A DNA stretch of 64,000 nt, taken from Closterium sp. NIES-65 (Eukaryota > Streptophyta > Zygnematophyceae > Desmidiales > Closteriaceae). Location of the stretch: the NCBI GenBank assembly GCA_948144175.1, contig CANXME010002420.1, forward strand, positions 434,001 through 498,000. Reading direction: 5' to 3'. The notes beneath the pieces were generated by a model. That model searched no databases, had not been told where the DNA came from, and saw only the letters and a list, made by a program, of their open reading frames with translations. The first letter of the stretch is position 1, and the number at the start of each line of letters is the position of its first letter. A program made the position numbers and the translations under genes. This document shows positions 53,201 through 64,000 of the stretch, piece by piece.

Positions 53201-55323
53201 TACACCTCGGCATCGAGAAAAATTACAACGCGTGGAGAATCTTCGACGTCCACACAAAAGAAACAGTAGCAGCACGAGATGTGATCTTCTACGAACGACT
53301 CACCCTTCAGACGTACCTCGCCAACTTGCACGAGAATCGGGACCTCACCAGTGGCTTTCGTGGTGACCGAGCCTTCGCGTCAGCAGCGGATGAAACAGAC
53401 TGGGATGAGCAGAACGTCGACAACGCATCGGAGGAAGCCGGACCTCTTCCGTACTGCTCCGTCGACGTGCCCATGGATGAGGATAATCCTCGCGACAGTA
53501 ACAACGCCGAAGTCTTCTACCATTTCGCCGACAATGGTTACGTAACACCTGCGACAGTCAACACCAACGAAGCAGAAAGGGTAGGGCCAAATTTCATACC
53601 CGACCCAGAAGCGGGAGACGAAGCAGCTTATCCCGAGGATCCAGAACTCCCTCGATACTCACAGACTGGGCTGCAAATCCTTGGTCTCGTCACCGCAGTC
53701 CATGGCGCCGCCATTCCTAAGGAGCCTGCGACGGTTCAACAGGCTCTGGGGGGGGAACATAAGGAGAAATGGCGTGAAGCCATGGACAAAGAGCTGAAGG
53801 CACTGGAGGAGCGCAACACCTGGAAAATCGTTCCCATCGGCGTAGCACAAAACAAGACTATCCTTACCGGAAAGTGGGTCTTCCGTGTGAAGACGAAAGC
53901 TGACGGCACCATCGACAAATTCAAAGCTCGCTGGGTCGTACGCGGCTTTGACCAGGAGCACGGAAGAGATTACACCGAAACCTTCGCTCCGGTCAGCCGT
54001 CACACCTCACTCCGAATCCTCATCGCCGACGCCGCCATGAAGAAAAAGAAACTGGGACAAATCGACGTCGCAAACGCATTTCTCTACGCACCTGTGGATG
54101 CAGAAATCTTCGTCGAGCTCCCGCACGACTCCCACGGCGAACCCAACCGAGTCTGTCAACTGCTTAAGTCGCTCTACGGGATCAAGCAGGTACCGCGACT
54201 GTGGCAGCAGTACCTACACGCCCGCCTCATTCGCATCGGTTTCAAACAACTCCCGCATGACCAGGGCATGTATCGCCTCACAAAGGGAAGTGACTACGTT
54301 CTCCTAATCGTCTACGTGGACGATCTCCTCTACATTGGGTCAACCGACGGCATCGCCACGTGGTTCGAAGGGGAGCTTCAGAAAGACCTCACGCTCACGG
54401 TCTCTTCTACCGTTACGCAGTACCTCGGGCTCAACATCCGCGAGGAAGAAAACGCAATCTATCTAAGCGCCGAGAAGTACGCCGACACCATCGCGAAACG
54501 CTTCAGCCTCACTCCAAGCGCCATCTCCACGCCTTACCGCTACACGTCAGGAACCGAAAAGGGACGATCTACCCTACTCAAGCCCGCCGGCATACGCGAC
54601 TATCAGAAGAAGCTCGGATGTCTTCTCTTCGCAACAGTCACATGCCGTCCCGACTTATCCTACTCCGCGAGCCAGCTCGCCACCTATCTCAAGAAGCCTG
54701 AAGCAGAGCATCTGGCGGAACTCGATCGCGCTCTCCACTATTTCGTCAGCACCGCGACGATGGGATTAACTTATCACAAAAACGCAACTACACCGACCAA
54801 GCTAATCGGCTACGACGACGCCGATCACGCCGGCGACACCGATAACAGGCGCTCACGCACCGGCTATGTCTACCGCCTCGAGCCTATCGGTCCTATCTCC
54901 TGGCAGTCGAATAAGCAGGAGTTAATCGCACTGTCTTCAGCTGAAGCGGAATATATTGCACTCTGCTCAGCCACCAAGGAGGGACTTTACCTTCGCGAAC
55001 TGCTGGAAGAAGCGAAGTTAGCCGAGTTACCCAGCTTCACCGTGTTCTGCAACAACCAGTCAGCAATTCGCATCGCCAACAAGAACGGCTTCGCAAACAG
55101 GACGAAACACATCGCCCTGCGCTATTTCTTCGTGAAGGACGAGATCGAAAAGGGGAAACTCGATCTGTCATACTGTCCCACGTCTGAGATGGCAGCCGAT
55201 TACTTGACCAAGAAGCTCGGAAAGCAGAAGTTCGAATACTGCATGCTGCTGACTGGACAAGGCCACGTCACCTGCGGCGACACTCCAGAAGCGAAGGGGA
55301 GTGTTGGAAACAATAAGTCTTAG
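50218..55323 (+). pseudogene. Copia gag-pol region of element H, about one break
   Basis: Gag begins MATNKERSSPNGSSG and contains an FTWSFEFELMMEGA core. Then a CCHC knuckle (CHICKTSGHPRTHC), protease signature WFLDSCCGQHMCSSG, pre-integrase (WHARTGHPS), integrase core (SDGGGEYTS), reverse transcriptase (KARWVVRGFDQ, VYVDDLLYIGS) and RNase H (TKHIALRYFF). A Thr/Ala/Ser repeat (TTSAAAA) lies before the pre-integrase part. The order is standard copia. About one break. Confidence 0.92.
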
Positions 55324-55738
55324 TGCGCTTCTGTCGTGTCAAAACCCAAGACACTAGCGAAGCAGTCCGAATCGAAGCATCGAGTCAAACCTCGGAGGTT
55401 AGGGTAACCGCCTGGAGGTTACGGGAAAGTCAAAGGTCAGCGACCTTTGACTCGACAATTACAGCGCGACAGTTAAGGACACACAACTGACTCGTTACAG
55501 AGCAGTTGCCCGAGTCGCACTGTATCGAATCGCAATAGCAAATACAGTTATCTATCCATTCGTATTCCCTGTACTCTTATATAAAACCTTGTATTTGCTT
55601 GTTTAATTTAATCCACTTTGCTCTCACACGCTAGTGCAAGGTCGGTTCACAAGTTTCATTAAACGCTTCTGCTATTACAAAGTTTCTTACCCAGAGTCAT
55701 CCTCTGCAAAGATCCTTAAGGGCTTTCTCAGCCCAACA
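55302..55738 (+). repeat. 3' LTR of element H (437 bp)
   Basis: Four differences from the 5' LTR; without the MITE, so it shows the empty site. It overlaps the last codons of the polyprotein frame. Confidence 0.96.
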
Positions 55739-55743
55739 AAATG

Positions 55744-55885
55744 AATGTTCTTGTAAGGATAAGGACTGCTGGAACCTTGCAAGCAATTTGAGATGGCGAC
55801 TAAATACCTTGTTGAAGGTACCAACCTAGCAAGGTTTATTAGATATGCCTTCACTTACGTATGGCAAAATAGATTACTTTAATAC
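55744..55885. other. Host spacer between elements H and I
   Basis: AT-rich, 142 bp, no open frame or repeat recognised. It ends with aatac (55881-55885), the target duplication of I. Confidence 0.6.
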
Positions 55886-56312
55886 TGTTGGGAACAAAAA
55901 AGTTAAGCGCCTCTGTCGTGTCAGTACTCAAGACACAAAACGAAGCAGCTCAAGTCGAAACAGCGCGAGTCAACCAACGAGGTTAACGTAACCGTCGGAG
56001 GTTACGGAAAAGTCAAAGGGCAGCGACCTTTGACCTGACGCAGCGCGACAGCAAGGACAAACAACTGACTCGACATTGAGCAGTTGCCCGAGTCGCACTG
56101 TATCGAACCGCAACAGTAAAATTAGTTATAATGTCTCTTCATATCCTCTGTACTCATCTATTTATATTCTTGTATTTCTTTGCTTTTATCAACTTACTTT
56201 GCCCTCACATACTAGCGCAAGGTGGTTCAATAGCTTTATTCAACGCTTCCGCTATTACAACATCTACTCAAACTTTAACTCTACAAAGATCCTAGGGCGT
56301 TTCAGCCCAACA
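55886..56312 (+). repeat. 5' LTR of element I (427 bp)
   Basis: Begins TGTTGGGAACAAAAAAG and ends GCCCAACA. The hairpin at 56012-56034 matches the one in H with one changed base, and is followed by TTTGACCTGAC, a full W-box. Confidence 0.96.
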
Positions 56313-56371
56313 TGGTATGAGAGCAGTTAGAGTTAAAATTCATTATTCAACACTCAGTACATCAAAGAGAC

Positions 56372-59300
56372 ATGTCTGCTAGAAAGGAGAGGAGCTCCTC
56401 CAACGGCTCTCCCGGTACTACCCCTACTCCACCACCTGCCTCTGGCCTACTGATAGAGGAGGGGACAACGACGAGACCAGCAGCTGGGTCTACGGAAACA
56501 CCCGCAAACCAAGGCGCGGGCTTTGATCCAAGCATGATGGAGAAATTTTTATCCTTCATGTCCTTCTACGAGCAGCACCAGCAAGGAGCACCTGCGCAAT
56601 CAAACAACAGCAACAACAACAACAACAACGTGACGCCTATGAGTCTCGATGGCTCATCCTACGCGTGCGGGAATCAACATCAACAACCCACCTTTGCTCC
56701 GTACGAGCCCCAGCGTGGCTCCGTCAGCTTTATGCCGCAACCACAACCTGCACCGGGACAAGAGAGAGCACTGGACGCATTACAAGTTCAGTCGCAATTC
56801 GCGCACGTTTTAAAGCTGCAAACGACAAAGCCCTTTGACGGAAAAGACTTCTTCACCTGGTCTTTCGAATTCGAGCTGATGATGGAAGGAGCGCAAATCC
56901 TTGGCTTCTTCGACGGGTCCCTGCCATATCCAACAAACGGCACACAGTATGAGAAGCAGCAGCATACTTATCAATCAATGATGGCGTACACTATACTACT
57001 GAGGAACATTACCCCGGCCCAACAGCAGAACATCAGGCCTTACCGAGGCTACGGCAACTCCGCGGAGCTCGCGTACAACCACATGAAGAACCTGTATCAA
57101 GCAACAGACAGTGTAAACCAAAGCCGGTTAATGGCGCAGCTAACAACAATCGAAATGAAGCCAGGCGAAAAAGGCATGGAGTATATCAGTCGCTGCCGCG
57201 AGCTGCGCGACAGGCTCCTTCGATGTCGAGGTTCAATTTCAGAAGACGCCTTCGTCACGGTCGTCATCGGCAGTCTCGGCCCTCACTGGCGCTCCACTCG
57301 CGCCATATTACGAGCACACGGAAGAATCTCCGAAGCGGCACTCTGCGCCGAAATCCACGCCGAGCAGCAAGATATGGACCTGCAAGAAGAACGACATAAG
57401 AAAAAGGCATCAGTACCAGAATTCGCCTTTCACACCCAGCGACGCTACAACAATAGCAACACTCGACAGCAACAACAACCGAAGCTAGTACCTCCTTTTT
57501 GCCATATATGCAAGACTTCAGGACATCCTCGCACTCACTGCCCGTATCGTCATCAATCGACAGCACCACAGCGACAACTCCGACCTTCGAGCAGCCAAGT
57601 CACCTCGACGCAAGCAGCCCCAACAACTTCAGTCCAAGCTTCAACGACTCCAACAGGACAACCTGCGCAAAAACCAAGGAACATCGTCAACTGCATGGCA
57701 AAGATAACCGACTCCTGCACAACCGAGTCACCACCGTACTACTCACCCGAAGAACAACTTGACAACAGCATGCGTCGCCGCGAATCTCTTCAACCGAATC
57801 CGACGTACGCCGCCATTGCTCAAAGTGAACCATCCGGGAAAGATACTTGGTTCTTGGACAGCTGCTGCGGACAACACATGTGCTCTTCGGGACGCTTCGT
57901 CCAACGCGAACATCGACTTCAACGAGAGGTCGTCATCACAGTTGCCAACAATCAGAACATGCGCACACGACGACAAGGAGTGGTACAGCTTCAGACCAGG
58001 GAGACTAATGTTATACTACACATGTCAAAGGTACTAATAGCAGAAGGACTCGGCTACAACTTACTAAGCGTCAGCCAGTTGATGGCGAAGGGCATCCACC
58101 TGGAAGCCGACAGCACCACCCAGGAATTTAAATTATATCACGGGAAAGGCGGCCTTTACATCGGGAAGGCAGTTCTGAAGAACAACGTCTTCGTCCTGGA
58201 TTTCGTCCTGGACCTGGGCACCGCAGACAGCGACGCTATTGTTAACTTCACGGACTGGACGCACCCTCCAGATCTTGATCCAGAATTCAGCCCGGAAGGC
58301 TTCTGGTACTCCCATACTATCCCTGAAGCAGAACGAACACGCGCATTAGCAACAATACAACACTCGACAGCAGCAGAGACAACATCGGCAGCAGCAGAGA
58401 CATCATCGGCAGCAGCAGAAACAACAACAACAGCAGCAGAGACATCATCGGTAGCAGCAGAAACAACAACGACAGCAGCAGAGACAACATCGGCAGCAGC
58501 AGCAGGAACAACGACACCAGTCCTCGTCGACGAAGAACCACCAACACCCGCACAGCAGTTGAAACCAACTCCACGAGAAGCCCACAGAAGCGCAAAATTC
58601 GTCGCCAACTTCTACTCCAACTCCGACACGTATCGACGATCACCCGGACATCGCGCCTCCGAAGAAACCTGGCACGCACGATTGGGACATCCAAGCAACA
58701 CAGTCTTAAACAACACGATAAGAGCAGGAGTTCTCGACAAAGACTCCCTACTACTACCCGACGGCAGAGAACTTCAAAAGGCACGAGGGACTTGTCTTAC
58801 CTGCCCCGAAGCTGACTTACCACATCGACCGTTCGCTCCTCATCACAACCCGAGCGCACCGGCGTACGCACCACTCGAGAAGGTGTACAGCGACATCCTC
58901 TACAATCGCGAACCAGAACAAGTCACCTACAACTATACGATTACCTTCATCGACGCCGCCACTCGATATGTCTGGCATCTAAACCTACCAAGCCGCGACA
59001 TGGCACTCGCAGCGTTCGCCGCCTGGCTACCAGTAGCAGAACGAGAGTCGGGAGCACAGCTGAAAAGCTTCCAGTCAGACGGAGGAGGAGAATACATCTC
59101 TCAGCGCTTCAAGCAGTACCTGGCGGAAAAAGGAATCAAGCAACTCCTCTCCCTTCCCTACGCCCATCAGCAGCAAGGTGTCGCAGAACGAATGAACAGG
59201 ACTCTGCAGAACAGCATGCGCAAACTGTTACGTGGCATGCGGCTACCCAACCACCAGTGGCCTGCAGCAATGGACCACGCTGTCATGCTGCACAACTTGA

Positions 59301-61573
59301 TGTCGTCGTCCTCACTCCCGAACAACGCATCACCGCATCTGCTGTGGACAGCGAAGCAGGGCAGCACAAAAATGTTACGAGTTTTTGGGTGCATGGTACA
59401 GTACCGACCCCCTGAGGCACGAGCGGGAAGATTTTCACAACGCGCACAGTGGGGACTACACCTCGGCATCGAAAAGAATTACAACGCGTGGAAAATCTTT
59501 GACGTCCACTCAAAAGAAACAGTAGCAGCACGTGATGTGATCTTCTACGAACGCCTCACCCTTCAGACATACCTCGCCAACTTGCACGAGAATCAGGACC
59601 CCACAGGTGGCTTTCGTGGTGACCGAGCATTCGCCTCAGCAGCAGACGAAGCAGACTGGGACGAGCAGAACGTCGACAACGCATCTGAAGAAGGCGGACC
59701 TCTCCCGTTCTGCTCCGCCAACGTCCCGATGGACGAAGAACATCCTCGCGAAAGTGCCAACGCCGAAGTCTTCTATCACTTCGCCGACAATGGTTACGTA
59801 ACACCTGCAACAGCCAACACCAACGAAGCAGAAAGAGTAGGACCGAATTTCATACCCGACCCAGAAACGGGAGATGAAGCAGCTTATCCCGAGGACACAA
59901 CACTCCCCCGCTACTCACAGACCGGACTGCAGATTCTCGGCCTCGTCACCGCAGTCCATGGCTCCTCTCTTCCTAACGAGCCTGCGACAGTTCAACAGGC
60001 TCTGGGGGGGGAACACAAGGAGAAATGGCGTGAAGCCATGGACAGAGAGTTAAAAGCATTGGAGGAACGCAACACCTGGAAAGTCGTTCCAGCAAGCATA
60101 GCAAGAAACAAGACCATCCTTACCGGGAAGTGGGTCTTCCGCATCAAAACGAAAGCAGATGGCACAATCGAGAAGTTCAAGGCACGATGGGTCGTGCGAG
60201 GATTTGATCAGGAACAAGGCCGGGACTTCACCGAGACATTCGCCCCGGTCAGCTGACACACCTCTCTCCGAATCCTCCTTGCGATCGCCGCCATGAAGAA
60301 GAAGAAACTGCGACAAATCGATGTCGCTAACGCTTTCCTCTACGCACCCGTCGACGCCGAAATCTTCGTCGAGCTCCCTCACGGTACTCACGGGGAACCC
60401 AATCAGGTCTGTCAACTACTAAAATCGCTTTACGGTATCAAACAGGCCCCACGACTGTGGCAACAGCACCTACACACCCGCCTCATCCGCATCGGATTCC
60501 GTCAACTACCTCACGATCAAGGCATGTATCGACTCACCAAAGGCGCCAACTACATCCTGCTCATTGTCTACGTCGACGATCTACTCTACATCGGCTCTAC
60601 CGACGACATCGCTACCTGGTTCGAAGGGGAGCTGAAAAAGGACCTCACACTCACGGTCTCCACTACCGTCACTCAGTATCTCGGGCTCAACATTCGCGAA
60701 GAAGAAAATGCGATCTATCTCAACGCCGAGAAGTACGCCGACACCATCGCCAAACGGTTCGCACTCACACCTGCTACTATCCACACGCCATACCGCTACA
60801 CGGCAGGAAACGGCAAAGGAAGCTCCGTCCTACTTAAGACCGCCGGAATACGCGACTACCAGCGAAAACTGGGCTGTCTGCTCTTCGCAGCCGTCACCTG
60901 CCGCCCAGACCTGTCCTACTCCGCTAGCCAACTCGCTACCTATCTCAAGAGGCCCGAAGCAGAACACCTAGCAGAACTCGACCGTGCTCTTCACTACTTC
61001 GTGAGCACCGCAACGATCGGCCTGACGTACTACAAAGACACAACTACGCCGACGAAACTAATCGGCTATGTCGATGCCGATCACGCCGGCGACTCAGATA
61101 ACAGGCGCTCTCGCACTGGCTACATCTATCGCCTAGAACCTATCGGACCTATTTCCTGGCAATCGAGCAAGCAGGAACTAATTGCGCTCTCCTCAGCTGA
61201 AGCAGAATATATCGCCCTTTGCTCAGCCACCAAGGAAGGACTCTACCTTCGCGAGCTGCTGGAAGAAGCAAAGTTAGCCGAGTTACCCAACTTCACCTTG
61301 TTCTGCGACAACCAATCCGCAATTCGCATCGCCAACAAGAGCGGATTCGCGAACAGAACGAAGCATATCGCCCTGCGATACATCTTCGTGAAAGACGAAA
61401 TCGAGAAAGGGAAACTCGATCTATCCTACTGTCCCACGTCCGAGATGGCAGCCGACTACTTGACCAAGAAACTTGGAAAACAGAAGTTCGAGTACTGCAT
61501 GCTGCTGACTGGACAAAGCCACGTCACCATCAGCGACACTCCAGAAGCGATGGGGAGTGTTGGGAACAAATAA
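56372..61573 (+). pseudogene. Copia gag-pol region of element I, about one break
   Basis: Gag start MSARKERSSSNGSPG. Same domain series as H: CCHC knuckle CHICKTSGHPRTHC, DSCCGQHMCSSG protease signature, pre-integrase WHARLGHPS, integrase SDGGGEYIS, reverse transcriptase VYVDDLLYIGS, RNase H ending at the LTR. The Thr/Ala/Ser repeat before the pre-integrase part (near 58370-58510) is longer than in H. About one break. Confidence 0.92.
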
Positions 61574-61984
61574 GTTAAGCGCCTCTGTCGTGTCAGTACT
61601 CAAGACACAAAACGAAGCAGCTCAAGTCGAAACAGCGCGAGTCAACCAACGAGGTTAACGTAACCGTCGGAGGTTACGGAAAAGTCAAAGGGCAGCGACC
61701 TTTGACCTGACGCAGCGCGACAACAAGGACAAACAACTGACTCGACATTGAGCAGTTGCCCGAGTCGCACTGTATCGAACCGCAACAGTAAAATTAGTTA
61801 TAATGTCTCTTCATATCCTCTGTACTCATCTATTTATATTCTTGTATTTCTTTGCTTTTATCAACTTACTTTGCCCTCACATACTAGCGCAAGGTGGTTC
61901 AAGAGCTTTATTCAACGCTTCCGCTATTACAACATCTACTCAAACTTTAACTCTACAAAGATCCTAGGGCGTTTCAGCCCAACA
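61558..61984 (+). repeat. 3' LTR of element I (427 bp)
   Basis: Three differences from 55886-56312; followed by the target duplication aatac. Confidence 0.96.
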
Positions 61985-61989
61985 AATAC

Positions 61990-62224
61990 TACAACCTGCA
62001 CTACCATAGGAATGGACCACAGCCAGAAGAACCCACGCATTTCTTTCGCAAGTTTCATCTTACTACACCCTGAATTTGGCCCGCTTAAGCTGGGTGCATT
62101 GCCCTGATTGCCCTGTTTGTTTAGGGTGGAAGAGAAGACCACCCTCAGACAAAAAAAAGTGTCCAAGTGACAAGCTCACCATGCTGAAGCTTCATCACTG
62201 CTTATATCAGCAACAAGCTACTAT
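61990..62224. other. Host DNA right of element I
   Basis: No gene or known repeat recognised in this stretch of about 235 bp. Confidence 0.4.
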
Positions 62225-62395
62225 ACCAGCAGCGGCACCTGACTCACCAGCACCAGCACCTGATCTACCAGCAGCAGCACCTGACCCACCAGCACCAGCA
62301 CCTGACCCACCAGCACCAGCACCTGATCTACCAGCAGCAGCACCTGACCCACCAGCACCAGCACCTGATCTACCAGCAGCAGCACAGCAGGCATA
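62225..62395. repeat. CCAGCACCAGCACCTGA minisatellite
   Basis: About nine units of 18 bp alternating two variants (CCAGCACCAGCACCTGAC and CCAGCAGCAGCACCTGAC), forming 36-54-bp higher-order blocks. It is open on the minus strand as Ala/Gly-rich sequence, which follows from the repeat. Confidence 0.85.
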
Positions 62396-62451
62396 GACTA
62401 GAGCACTCGACAGCCAGCATTGCCTCAGCAGAAACAGAACCAGCTGCAGCA

Positions 62452-63066
62452 CTACACCTCTCTTCCTCCCACTGTAAGCGCGGCCACTGTCGAGTTTCAA
62501 ACCCGGCTTCACGTCAAGGATCCGGTCTACATCCACAGTCGCAGGTAGTCACCTACCCCCCCATTTTCAGCCCGTACCAGCAGCAGCAGCAGCAGGGGCA
62601 GCATCAGCAGTTGTGAAGTGCACTACACCAGCCTCCCTCCCAGTCTAGGCGCAGCCACACTGGTGAGGTCCAGATCAGGCTTCACGTCGTGAATCCTGTC
62701 TACATCCACCGTTGCAGGGGTCATTGGTAGGAACCTCTGAGGCGCTACAAAAATCGACCCTCCTCCGCTGCTACACCAGTCTGCCTCCCAGTCTAGGCGC
62801 AGCCACACTGGTGAGGTCCAGATCAGGCTTCACGTCGTGAATCCTGTCTACATCCACCGTTGCAGGGGTCATTGGTAGGAACCTCTGAGGCGCTACAAAA
62901 ATCGACCCTCCTCCGCTGCTACACCAGTCTGCCTCCCAGTCTAGGCGCAGCCACACTGGTGAGGTCCAGATCAGGCTTCACGTCGTGGATTCGATCCACA
63001 TCCACCGTTGCAGGAGTCATCGGTAAGAACCTCTGAGGCGCCACAAATATCGACCCTCCTCCCCCA
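62452..63066 (-). repeat. 148-bp tandem array with a diverged fourth copy
   Basis: Three units at 62623-62770, 62771-62918 and 62919-63066, and a partial, diverged copy at about 62452-62555. On the minus strand each full unit encodes SIFVAPQRFLPMTPATVDVD and then RIHDVKPDLDLTSVAAPRL, ending GGRLV and a stop. Units 1 and 2 differ at two bases. Unit 3, which is the end of the gene at 62919-63989, differs from them mainly at synonymous sites. Confidence 0.88.
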
Positions 63067-63989
63067 GTGCTGCTGCTGCCCGCAGCACCACCACCCACTG
63101 CTTCCTCCGCCTCCATTCGCCTCAGCAGGCTGTATCTGCTTAGGGACTTTGTGAAGAACCGAGGGTTAGGCTCGGGCCGAGCCGCCATGGCAAACGTGTG
63201 GCTCCTGCTTCGGCCGTACGTGGCTTCTCGCATTGCCTCCATCATCTCTTCCGAAGCTGCGCCTCGGGCCGCCGGACCAAAGCCCTGGCTCATGGTCATT
63301 GCTGCTAGCAGCGCTTCGCCCGCCAACGGCGGCCCCGAGCCTGCTGCCGAGCCTGGCAGCTTGCCTCGGTCGAGCGGGCTTCCAAAATCTCCGGCGGCGT
63401 CCACAGGGCGTTTCCCAGCATTACCCCCCATGCGAAGGGCGTTTTCTAAACTCTTCCGGCTGGTGCCCATGCCACTAGCTAGCGCCCTACGAGCAGCGGC
63501 AGCAGGAGATTCGGCATTCTCTGCTGTGGAAGCAGAAGTACCAGCAGCGCCAGCAGCAGCAGCGGTGGCAGCAGCGACAGCTGGGATAAGCTTTCCACTG
63601 CTGCTAGAAGGACGACTCCCACCACCTCCTCCAGCCTTAGACGCCAGAGGAGCCAACAAATCGTCCTTCTCTTTCTTATGCACCTCCTCCTCTTCCTCCT
63701 CTCCTTCCTCTCGCTCTCCCTTCTCCCCCTCTCCCTCCTCTTCTCCCTCGCCCTCTCCCTCCTCCCCTTCCATCACCTCCACCTCAGGTACCGGCTCCAG
63801 GGATACTTCAGTAAGAGACGCCTGCCGGACCTGCCGCCACACCGGAGGCTCGGCCGAGCCTGCCGCATCCACCGCACCAGCTTCAAGCCCAGCCGATCGA
63901 GGCCGACCGGTTTCCCCACCGCCCAACCCCTCTGCTGCGGCAGAATCCGAGGCCCCTTCTTCTGCGCGTGCCTTCTCCTCCTCCTCCAT
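62919..63989 (-). CDS. Unrecognised acidic, Ala-rich host protein (356 aa as seen)
   Basis: Starts MEEEEKARAEEG at 63989; the frame stays open to the window edge upstream, so the start may lie further right. A Glu/Gly-rich acidic tract (about 74-110, EEGEGEGEEEGEGE) and an Ala-rich tract (about 138-170) surround low-complexity linkers. The C-terminal part looks globular: RSRSHTFAMAARPEPNPRFF, SLSRYSLLRRMEAEE, then the repeat-unit sequence ending GGRLV. I recognise no family. The conserved C-terminal segment duplicated in the 148-bp array argues that it is a real gene. Confidence 0.55.
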   Translation of the reverse strand: MEEEEKARAEEGASDSAAAEGLGGGETGRPRSAGLEAGAVDAAGSAEPPVWRQVRQASLTEVSLEPVPEVEVMEGEEGEGEGEEEGEGEKGEREEGEEEEEEVHKKEKDDLLAPLASKAGGGGGSRPSSSSGKLIPAVAAATAAAAGAAGTSASTAENAESPAAAARRALASGMGTSRKSLENALRMGGNAGKRPVDAAGDFGSPLDRGKLPGSAAGSGPPLAGEALLAAMTMSQGFGPAARGAASEEMMEAMREATYGRSRSHTFAMAARPEPNPRFFTKSLSRYSLLRRMEAEEAVGGGAAGSSSTGGGGSIFVAPQRFLPMTPATVDVDRIHDVKPDLDLTSVAAPRLGGRLV

Positions 63990-64000
63990 TGCTGCAATGC

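Larger units (their letters stand above)
49531..55738 (+). mobile_element. Copia element H, complete outline, recent
   Basis: A 6208-bp element including a 187-bp MITE in its 5' LTR. LTRs at 49531-50157 and 55302-55738 differ at 4 of 437 shared positions. Target duplication aaatg is at 49526-49530 and 55739-55743. Primer site TGGTATGAGAGC at 50158. The coding region has about one break. It lies directly in host DNA, not within another element visible here. Confidence 0.97.
55886..61984 (+). mobile_element. Copia element I, complete outline, recent
   Basis: A 6099-bp element of the same group as H and J. LTRs at 55886-56312 and 61558-61984 differ at 3 of 427 positions. Target duplication aatac is at 55881-55885 and 61985-61989. 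Primer site TGGTATGAGAGC at 56313. About one break in the coding region. Confidence 0.97.

Overview
The window is eukaryotic plant-lineage DNA. Most of it is LTR retrotransposon sequence: Ty1/copia elements and one chromodomain-bearing Ty3/gypsy element. Every 5' LTR whose inner edge is visible abuts an initiator-methionine tRNA primer site of the TGGTATCAGAGC type typical of green plants. The one recognisable host gene is a GC-rich, intron-containing SLC37-type sugar-phosphate transporter of plant type. High GC and very long copia polyproteins with Gly-rich and GGAEP linkers suggest a streptophyte green alga (a zygnematophyte such as Closterium is my guess from memory, not shown by the sequence).

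Positions 1-45280 form a single nested stack. The outermost layer is G, a Ty3/gypsy chromovirus on the minus strand, with its 5' LTR at 44936-45280. Copia element F (36875-43419, plus) sits between its gag and pol. Copia element D (minus) sits inside its 3' LTR. D carries E (28068-33156, minus) in its leader and J (right end 22064, minus) in its RNase H region. J, a copia element of a second family, carries three insertions: A (right end 5421, minus), B (6589-13926, minus) and C (14249-21538, plus). Five-base target duplications are visible for B, C, E, F, H and I. A, J, D and the rest of G's 3' LTR continue beyond the left edge. LTR divergence agrees with the nesting: G 9/168, E 4/125, C 3/125, F 1/132, B 0/131.

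From 45281 to 49525 there is a host island: about 1 kb of upstream DNA with a TATA box, the two-exon SLC37-like gene (46313-48691), and a 3' array of three repeats of about 250 bp that begins inside the coding tail. Two related copia elements follow side by side, H (49531-55738) and I (55886-61984). H's 5' LTR holds a 187-bp Tourist/PIF-like MITE that its 3' LTR lacks. From 61990 to the right edge is host DNA: a minisatellite, a 148-bp tandem array, and an unrecognised acidic, Ala-rich protein gene on the minus strand.

Elements A-F belong to one copia group with LTRs of only 125-136 bp and GC-rich tandem-repeat leaders. Their polyproteins carry a Cys/His motif of unusual spacing and a recurring PQQLREWY peptide. 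B looks whole. D and F look like a subtype without a gag N-terminal domain. Elements H, I and J are a second copia group with LTRs of about 430 bp and a classical CCHC knuckle. No rRNA, tRNA or CRISPR features were seen.
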